Assembly (NCBI RefSeq): GCF_900142605.1
Contig: NZ_FRBL01000002.1
Location: 739,840-803,839 of the forward strand
Length of the DNA stretch: 64,000 nucleotides
From: Chitinophaga jiangningensis
GTDB lineage: Bacteria > Bacteroidota > Bacteroidia > Chitinophagales > Chitinophagaceae
Direction: 5' to 3'
Shown: positions 58,478 to 64,000 of the stretch, piece by piece
Numbering within the stretch: the first letter of the stretch is position 1
How the letters are laid out: each line of letters begins with the position of its first letter
The notes under the pieces: generated by a model
Database searches by the model: none
Told to the model about the DNA's origin: nothing
Seen by the model: only the letters and a program-made list of their open reading frames with translations
Position numbers and translations under genes: made by a program

Positions 58478-59977
58478 TTATTCTAAATCCCTGACTACCG
58501 GAGGCTTATAATCCGTACAGCGGAATACCAGCCATTTTCTAACCAGCCTGCCGTTACGCTTCACCACAATAGGTTCCAGCGGAGTGATGCTGCTGAAATA
58601 CGGTTGTAAATCCTTCACAAAGGCCTGCTCATCAATATCATCTTTTACATCCGTGAGCGAATTGATAAAAATAGCATTCCTGCCTTTCAGCGTCTGCAAA
58701 TCAGTACCCACATAATCAAACTCCAACGCCCGCCTGCCAATAATGTTCTGGGAGTAAACCATCTTCCCCATATAAAGGTTGAGTATCGCACTGGTTTTAT
58801 AATCATCTGCTGAAAAAATAAAATCATCAGGATAAGTTGCGTGTAACTGCTGCACCGCTTTTCCCAGGCCAGGCCAGCCCGCCCAGGTATCGTCCGACTT
58901 CACCGGCACCGGATAAAACAAAATTTCCACCCCTAATGCCAGATGCACCACCAGCGAAATAATATATTGCCAACGCATCCAACGCTGCCCTATCCATACA
59001 CTTACCCATATAATCCCCGTAATATAACCCGGCATCATCCAGTTTAGTTTCACCCAGTATATGGGGGATATCAGGAAGAAGCCAATGAAAACAGGTAAAA
59101 AGAAACATAAGAGCCATAGTTCTTTCTCCGGCACACGCCACCAACGTATGCCATAACGCCGCGCTGCTCTCCAGATAAAATAACAGAGCGCAAAAAATAA
59201 TACCGGAATCAGTATCGCCGCCTGATGCCCTACCACACCCAGTACATCCAGCCAGTTCAGTTCAATATCACCTGCCCGTTCGGACGACTGAAACTTAAAC
59301 GATGCAAATCCGTTATTTACATTCCAGATGATCACCGGCAAAATTGCAATGAAAAAACATACGATTGAAAGCAGAAACCACGGTGATAGCAGCCACTTCC
59401 TGCTGCGTGCACTCAGCAGCAAAAACAGGATGGTACCCGCCGGCAAAAACACTGCGGTATACTTACTGTCAAAAGCCAATCCCATGGCAAAACCCGTCCA
59501 TATCCACCAATGCCCCTTTTGCTCAAAAATTACTTTATACAAACATAACAGTGATATTGCCCACCATAGCATCAGCGGCACATCAGGCGTGGTAACCAGC
59601 GATAAAATAGTAACCATCAGCGTGGAAAGCATGAGTAGTAAGGCTTTCCAGGATTTATGCGGACTCAGAAACTTTTTCGACAGCATATAAAAACATCCTG
59701 CCATCAGCAAGGTCACCACTGTATCACCCAGCTTAATGGCAAAACTATGTGCGCCAAAAATCTCTGTGAATGTTCGTGTCAATACCGCCACGCCGGGAGG
59801 ATGATCGAAATAACTGAGCGCAGGGTGCTGCCCGTAGAAATAATAATAGGCATCCTGTGGCATCGGTCCCATCAGCCATATAAAAGCGACACGCATTACC
59901 AATATCATCGCCAGGGAAATATATACCCACTTATCAGTTTTAATATAGCCATATAGGTTAGTCGCCGGTTGGATCAT
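58478..59977 (-). CDS. Membrane glycosyltransferase of the GT39/ArnT-like type
   Basis: The ATG at 59977 gives 499 residues (MIQPATNLYGYIKTDKWVYI); an 80-residue upstream extension with no family character is rejected. About 10-11 membrane helices are followed by a soluble C-terminal part. The first periplasmic loop has PQDAYYYFYGQHPALSYFDHPP, in which the Asp before the aromatic run and the HP-YF-DHPP pattern are typical of lipid-phosphate-sugar-dependent GT-C enzymes. These transfer sugars from polyprenyl phosphate to lipid A, protein or other acceptors in the periplasm. The acceptor cannot be inferred here. The gene is not in a visible operon; terminator at 58299-58330. Confidence 0.85.
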   Translation of the reverse strand: MIQPATNLYGYIKTDKWVYISLAMILVMRVAFIWLMGPMPQDAYYYFYGQHPALSYFDHPPGVAVLTRTFTEIFGAHSFAIKLGDTVVTLLMAGCFYMLSKKFLSPHKSWKALLLMLSTLMVTILSLVTTPDVPLMLWWAISLLCLYKVIFEQKGHWWIWTGFAMGLAFDSKYTAVFLPAGTILFLLLSARSRKWLLSPWFLLSIVCFFIAILPVIIWNVNNGFASFKFQSSERAGDIELNWLDVLGVVGHQAAILIPVLFFALCYFIWRAARRYGIRWWRVPEKELWLLCFFLPVFIGFFLISPIYWVKLNWMMPGYITGIIWVSVWIGQRWMRWQYIISLVVHLALGVEILFYPVPVKSDDTWAGWPGLGKAVQQLHATYPDDFIFSADDYKTSAILNLYMGKMVYSQNIIGRRALEFDYVGTDLQTLKGRNAIFINSLTDVKDDIDEQAFVKDLQPYFSSITPLEPIVVKRNGRLVRKWLVFRCTDYKPPVVRDLE

Positions 59978-60440
59978 GCATACCCCAGTTATTGTGTGAC
60001 AGTCTTGTTTTTTGCCCTTGCGCAAATACCATGCCCCCGAAGTAAATAGCATATTATAACAAACCTGAATAAGTATTGTTGCATATTTTCTTCCACAATT
60101 TGTAAATGCAGGGGCAAAGTATGGACAGTTAACTAAACCGGCGTAGAAGAATCGATGAAGCTGTGAATTTTGTCTGCCTGCCACTTCACCATGGAAGCCG
60201 GCAGCATGGGGAAACATCCCCGGGATCCTTCATGCGGTCAAGGATCTTGCTGCTGCGACGCTCCTGGTGGTTGGTATCAATATTTTAATAATACTGGTTT
60301 GATACTTAAGTGAGCAGGCAACAAGATGCTGGTGAGAATTAATAGCAGGGCCTTTCAGCAACAGCTGTGCTGTGGCGTTTCATCATTGTTACACTGTTCG
60401 GAGGTTAAAGGTATAAAAAGAAAAACAAATTATTAATATA

Positions 60441-60504
60441 CCCCGATTATTCCAGCGGAATAATCGGGGTTGGGATCAGGGCCCGCGGCCCTGATCCCAA
60501 CCCC
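60441..60504. repeat. Two mutually exclusive hairpins sharing a GGGG segment
   Basis: Hairpin 1: 13-bp stem, 60441-60453 with 60457-60469, loop AGC. Hairpin 2: 18-bp stem, 60466-60483 with 60487-60504, loop CGC. The GGGG at 60466-60469 belongs to both, so only one can be complete at a time. They lie 25 bases upstream of the -7 box, outside the predicted dehydrogenase transcript. Confidence 0.8.
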
Positions 60505-60528
60505 GGTCAACAAAAACCGTAAAGGCAT

Positions 60529-60536
60529 TATCTTTG
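60529..60536 (+). promoter_or_regulatory. -7 box (TATCTTTG) of the dehydrogenase-GH3 operon
   Basis: This is an exact TAnnTTTG match 30 bases upstream of the ATG at 60567. Confidence 0.55.
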
Positions 60537-60566
60537 CTCCATACCCCCACCACCAATAAACATATT

Positions 60567-61529
60567 ATGAAGGTTTTTGCAACAAGAGTAATTCCTGCTG
60601 AAGGCCGCATCCGCATGGAGCAGGCAGGAATACAGGTAACAGAATGGAAGGAAAAAAGAAGCCTCTCGCCAGATGAACTGGCGGATACACTGAAAGCCTA
60701 CGAGGCACTATATTACGCCGGCGGCAAAGCCATGAACCGTGATTTCCTCAACAAATGCAGCCACCTGAAAATCATTGCACTCATGAGTGCCGGATACGAT
60801 AATATTGATGTACAGGCTGCAAAAGAAATAGGCATTCCCGTTACCAACGTACCGGGCGTTCCCAGCAAATCCACTGCCGACGTGGCTTTTCTGCTTATGC
60901 AATCTGTTGCCCGCAAGGCTTTCTATATGCACAAACGCATCCTCAATCATGAATGGGGCTTTTCTGATCCTACGGCCAATCTGGGCATCGACCTGGAAGG
61001 TAAAACGCTGGGCGTATGGGGGCTCGGCAATATCGGCACTATCCTGGCACGCCGCTGTCAGCGCGCCTTTGACATGAACATCATTTACAATAACCGCCAT
61101 CCTAACGCGGAAGCAGAAAAAGTACTTAACGCCACCTATGTCAGCTTCGAAGAGCTGCTGCATAACAGCGACGTGCTGAGTGTACATACGGCCCTTACCC
61201 CCGAAACAAAGGGCAGGTTTAACAAGGAGGTTTTCAGGGAGATGAAACCAACGTCCATCTTTATTAACACGGCCCGGGGAGGCATACACGATGAAACAGC
61301 CCTGTACGAGGCAATTCAGGAAGGCCTCATCTGGGGCGCCGGCCTTGACGTCACCAACCCGGAACCCATGAGCCCTGATAACCCGCTGCTGTCGCTGCCT
61401 ACCGTAGCCATACTCCCGCATATTGGCTCCGCCACCGCCGAAACAAGAGGTAAGATGTCGCTGCTGGCCGCTGAAAACATTATCGCTGCAGCTAAAGGAC
61501 AGCCGCTGCCCAGCCTTATTAAAAGCTAG
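60567..61529 (+). CDS. D-isomer-specific 2-hydroxyacid dehydrogenase (glyoxylate/hydroxypyruvate reductase-like)
   Basis: The ATG at 60567 gives 320 residues (MKVFATRVIPAEGRIRMEQA); an upstream TTG in frame is ignored. The NAD(P) fold carries LGVWGLGNIGTILARRCQRA. The active-site Arg, Glu and His are placed in INTARGGIHDETALYEAI, GLDVTNPEPM and LPHIGSAT. Members reduce glyoxylate or hydroxypyruvate, or oxidise D-glycerate-type hydroxyacids. The GH3 glycosidase gene follows 49 bases later on the same strand. Co-expression with a secreted glycosidase is unexpected, and may simply reflect proximity or joint sugar catabolism. Confidence 0.92.
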   Translation: MKVFATRVIPAEGRIRMEQAGIQVTEWKEKRSLSPDELADTLKAYEALYYAGGKAMNRDFLNKCSHLKIIALMSAGYDNIDVQAAKEIGIPVTNVPGVPSKSTADVAFLLMQSVARKAFYMHKRILNHEWGFSDPTANLGIDLEGKTLGVWGLGNIGTILARRCQRAFDMNIIYNNRHPNAEAEKVLNATYVSFEELLHNSDVLSVHTALTPETKGRFNKEVFREMKPTSIFINTARGGIHDETALYEAIQEGLIWGAGLDVTNPEPMSPDNPLLSLPTVAILPHIGSATAETRGKMSLLAAENIIAAAKGQPLPSLIKS

Positions 61530-61578
61530 AAAAAATACGGTAAAATGAATATCTTGGGAATAGCAGATACTGTTCCCT

Positions 61579-63909
61579 ATGAAGTACAACATTTCCCCGT
61601 GCTTGTCCATCCCTATCCTGTTAGGATTAACAGTAAGTACGATGGCACAGGATAAAAACAATATCAGACTTACAGACAAACAAAGTATTCCCCGCGTAGT
61701 AGCGGCTATGACACCAGAGGAGAAGGTGAGCCTGGTAACAGGTATGGGCCTGCGCATGGAAGGCCTCCCACCCGGCCTCCTCCCGCCCGGTGACCCGAAG
61801 GATGCCGACATCCCGGAAAAAGTACCCGGTGCTGCCGGCCGTACGCATGCCATCCCGCGACTCGGCATCCCCAGCATCACCCTGTCCGACGGCCCCGCAG
61901 GCATCCGCATCAACCCCTACCGCAACAACGATTCCACCAAACCTTACTATGCCACCGGCTTCCCCGTAGCCACCCTCCTGGCCTCCAGCTGGGATACGGC
62001 GCTGGTAACGCAAATCGGCAAAGCCATGGGTAAGGAAGCACTGGAATATGGTATTGATGTGATCCTCGGCCCCGGCATGAATATCCAGCGTAATCCGCTG
62101 GGAGGGCGTAACTTCGAATATTATTCAGAAGATCCGCTGCTCACCGGCCATATGGCCGCCGCCATGGTTCGCGGCGTGCAGTCTACCGGAGTAGGTACCT
62201 CCATCAAGCATTTCGCCGCTAACAACCAGGAATTCAATCGCATGCAACTTAATACTATCGTGAGTCAGCGTGCCCTCCGTGAAATATACCTGCGCGGTTT
62301 CCAAATGGCCGTAAAACTCGGTCAGCCCTGGACGGTAATGTCTTCCTATAATAAAATTAATGGCTTATATACTTCCGAAAACCCCGCGCTGCTAAAACGC
62401 CTCCTGCGCGATGAATGGAAATTTAAAGGCATTGTAATGACTGACTGGTTTGGCGGCACCAGCCCGGTGAAACAGCTCAACGCCTGGAACAACCTGCTGA
62501 TGCCAGGCTTCCACGCCCAATCACAAGCCCTGCTCGGCGCCTTGCAAGACGGCTCCCTTACCACCCAAACGCTGGACGCCAATGTTACAGGCATCCTCCA
62601 AATGGTAGTGCAGTCCCCTTCCTTCAAAAAATATAAATATTCCGATAAGCCGGACCTTACCACTAACGCCGCCATCGTACGCAGGGCCGCCGCAGAAAGC
62701 ATGGTGCTGCTCAAAAACGATAGTACCCTGCCCATTGCTCCGCCGGGAAAAATAGCGCTGTTTGGCGTTACCTCCTATAAGCTCATCGCCGGCGGTACCG
62801 GCAGTGGTGATGTAAACAAAGCTTACGTCACCGACCTCGACAAAGCCTTGCTGCAAGGTGGCTACGTGCTTGATGCAGGCCTGCAAACAGAATACGCCCG
62901 CTATATTGCAGAAAAAACAGCACAGCTGCCGAAACCCACCACCCTATTCAGCACGCCACCACCCATACCGGAGCAACAGCCGGATGCAGAGGCCATCAGC
63001 CGCCTCGCCAAATACATGGATGTAGCCATCATCACCATCGGCCGCAATGCCGGCGAGGGCAGCGACCGCAAAGTAGCGGACGACTTCCTGCTACGCGACG
63101 ATGAACACTCCATGCTGAAAGTAATCAGCGAAGCATTTCATGCGAACAATAAAAAAGTGGTAGTTGTACTCAACATCGGTGGAGTGATTGAAACAGCCAG
63201 CTGGCGCCGCTATGCAGATGCAATCCTGCTGGCCTGGCAACCCGGTCAGGAAGGTGGCAGCAGCATCGCCGATGTGATCAGCGGAAATATTAATCCTTCC
63301 GGGCGACTTGCAGCGAGCTTCCCTATGCAGTACAAGGATGTTCCCTCCGCTGCAGACTTCCCCGGAAAAGAACTTCCCGGCGGCAACGATAATGGTAATC
63401 CTATGATGGGCAGGCCTGCTGAGGTAAATTACACGGAAGATATTTATGTTGGTTACAGAGGATATACCACACAGAAGATTGCCACTGCATTTCCTTTCGG
63501 ATACGGATTATCCTATACGAATTTTACGTATAGCCGTCCACGTGTAACGAGTGCGCCCGGTGTTACACCAATCCGTGTAGCCGTAACTGTTACCAACACC
63601 GGCACCCGCCCTGGCAGGGAAGTAGTACAGCTGTATATAGCTGCACCGGCCATTAAACAGGGCCGCCCGGTAAGAGAACTGAAAGCATTTGCAAAAACTG
63701 GTATACTGCCACCAGGTGGAAAAGAAACACTGCAGTTAACCCTGGGAATGGCCGACCTGGCCTGGTTTGATGACACGAGGATGGCCTGGGTAGTGACACC
63801 CGGAACTTATAAAATAGAAATCGGCAGTAATGCGGAATCGGTTATTACATCTACCGAATATAAAATTGGGAAAGAAATAATTATAGAGAAAAATATGGCG
63901 GTATGGTAG
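61579..63909 (+). CDS. Glycoside hydrolase family 3 beta-glycosidase
   Basis: This 776-residue secreted enzyme has a signal peptide (MKYNISPCLSIPILLGLTVSTMAQ). Its GH3 N-terminal barrel contains GRNFEYYSEDPLLTGHMAAA near 176-195, SIKHFAANNQE near 208-218 and the nucleophile region GIVMTDWFGG with Asp289. The (alpha/beta)6 sandwich (about 370-620) has IGRNAGEGSDR near 490-500, where the catalytic acid Glu is expected. The C-terminus is a fibronectin-III-like domain (EVVQLYIAAPAIKQGRPVRELKAF). GH3 members hydrolyse terminal beta-glucosyl, xylosyl or related residues; which one is not evident. Stop at 63907-63909, with a hairpin (63931-63949) shortly after. Confidence 0.93.
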   Translation: MKYNISPCLSIPILLGLTVSTMAQDKNNIRLTDKQSIPRVVAAMTPEEKVSLVTGMGLRMEGLPPGLLPPGDPKDADIPEKVPGAAGRTHAIPRLGIPSITLSDGPAGIRINPYRNNDSTKPYYATGFPVATLLASSWDTALVTQIGKAMGKEALEYGIDVILGPGMNIQRNPLGGRNFEYYSEDPLLTGHMAAAMVRGVQSTGVGTSIKHFAANNQEFNRMQLNTIVSQRALREIYLRGFQMAVKLGQPWTVMSSYNKINGLYTSENPALLKRLLRDEWKFKGIVMTDWFGGTSPVKQLNAWNNLLMPGFHAQSQALLGALQDGSLTTQTLDANVTGILQMVVQSPSFKKYKYSDKPDLTTNAAIVRRAAAESMVLLKNDSTLPIAPPGKIALFGVTSYKLIAGGTGSGDVNKAYVTDLDKALLQGGYVLDAGLQTEYARYIAEKTAQLPKPTTLFSTPPPIPEQQPDAEAISRLAKYMDVAIITIGRNAGEGSDRKVADDFLLRDDEHSMLKVISEAFHANNKKVVVVLNIGGVIETASWRRYADAILLAWQPGQEGGSSIADVISGNINPSGRLAASFPMQYKDVPSAADFPGKELPGGNDNGNPMMGRPAEVNYTEDIYVGYRGYTTQKIATAFPFGYGLSYTNFTYSRPRVTSAPGVTPIRVAVTVTNTGTRPGREVVQLYIAAPAIKQGRPVRELKAFAKTGILPPGGKETLQLTLGMADLAWFDDTRMAWVVTPGTYKIEIGSNAESVITSTEYKIGKEIIIEKNMAVW

Positions 63910-63930
63910 GACTATGATTTCGTGAAGTAG

Positions 63931-63949
63931 AGACGCCTCGCAGGCGTCT
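63931..63949 (+). terminator. Short palindrome after the GH3 gene
   Basis: AGACGCCT-CGC-AGGCGTCT is an 8-bp perfect stem with a triloop, 21 bases past the stop. There is no T-run, so terminator activity is uncertain; it is one more member of the 3-nt-loop palindromes. Confidence 0.5.
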
Positions 63950-64000
63950 ATCCGATTACATCTCCCTGCTAATCTACCCTAAAATCAACTCACTCCAAAT

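Larger units (their letters stand above)
59978..60566. other. Long divergent intergenic region with two strong hairpins
   Basis: No gene is recognisable in this 589-base stretch between the divergent GT39-type and dehydrogenase genes. It contains CCCCGATTATTCC-AGC-GGAATAATCGGGG (60441-60469), an 18-bp perfect stem with CGC loop (60466-60504), and a -7 box at 60529. The first 400 bases show only unremarkable sequence, though a small RNA or a decayed gene cannot be excluded. Confidence 0.6.

Noticed and set aside
59978..60217. 80-codon N-terminal extension of the GT39-type gene
   Set aside because: The extension has no membrane or signal character and the family N-terminus fits the ATG at 59977.
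1..64000. tRNA, rRNA, CRISPR arrays, insertion sequences, prophage genes
   Set aside because: Looked for in the intergenic regions and not recognised; small non-coding RNAs cannot be excluded by eye.

Overview
The window looks like a chromosomal segment of a Bacteroidota soil-type bacterium, most likely a member of the Chitinophagaceae (Chitinophaga-like). The evidence is SusC/SusD proteins, an OMP_b-brl-type TonB receptor, a PorP/SprF protein paired with a giant adhesin that ends in a gliding-motility-type (type IX secretion) C-terminal domain, LytTR signalling, many single-domain and hybrid regulators, and TAnnTTTG -7 promoter boxes instead of TATAAT. No rRNA, tRNA, CRISPR array, integrase or transposase was seen. 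Base use looks uniform apart from a G+C-rich repeat patch near 17.0-17.4 kb.

Layout. 1-4.8 kb (+): end of a SusC transporter, its SusD lipoprotein and a GH29 alpha-L-fucosidase, the tail of a glycan-utilisation locus. 4.85-11.8 kb (-): GH20 hexosaminidase, a DUF3037/HipA-like kinase pair, a large GH28-like beta-helix protein and a thiolase. 12-17 kb: a TolC-HlyD-MFS efflux operon (-) with a divergent AraC regulator. 17-18.4 kb: palindromes, a 9-bp tandem repeat array, a small protein and a methyltransferase. 18.4-25 kb: a redox/stress cluster with a Crp/Fnr regulator next to a perfect FNR-type box, quinone oxidoreductase, universal stress protein, a cNMP-domain histidine kinase, a response regulator fused to a thioredoxin-reductase-like flavoprotein, and a lone receiver. 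25-32.5 kb: PL6 lyase, topoisomerase III, YihY, DHFR-like protein and a CPA2 antiporter. 32.6-41.2 kb: aconitase behind a cysteine-rich SufR-like regulator, an FMN reductase, a luciferase-like oxidoreductase, an MFS transporter and a TetR-AarF pair. 41.3-45.7 kb: LytS-type kinase, LytTR regulator and a TonB-dependent receptor. 46-53.7 kb: AraC regulator, PorP/SprF and an 1853-residue adhesin. 53.8-58.3 kb: NAD(P)-binding protein, PAS kinase, a REC-Crp hybrid regulator and two unknown proteins. 58.5-63.9 kb: GT39-type membrane protein, a hydroxyacid dehydrogenase and a GH3 glycosidase.

The best regulatory signals are read directly from DNA. Paired 21-bp direct repeats lie at the same distance (27 nt) from -7 boxes upstream of both the LytS/LytTR operon and the adjacent TonB receptor, which suggests one autoregulated regulon. 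A perfect TTGAT-N4-ATCAA box and an 18-bp palindrome carrying a -7 box on each strand sit between the Crp/Fnr gene and a methyltransferase gene. A 21-bp palindrome lies at the tetR-aarF promoter. Many gene ends carry long near-perfect palindromes with 3-nt loops, several with the same CCTTCGG/CCGAAGG apex, and a composite repeat occurs at both 45.8-46.0 and 57.0-57.1 kb.

The most unusual proteins are the receiver-glutaredoxin-like-thioredoxin-reductase fusion that lacks its redox cysteines, the REC-Crp hybrid, and the adhesin built of ten Ig-like modules in an alternating two-type order. Functions are assigned from motif recognition only; no database search was possible.
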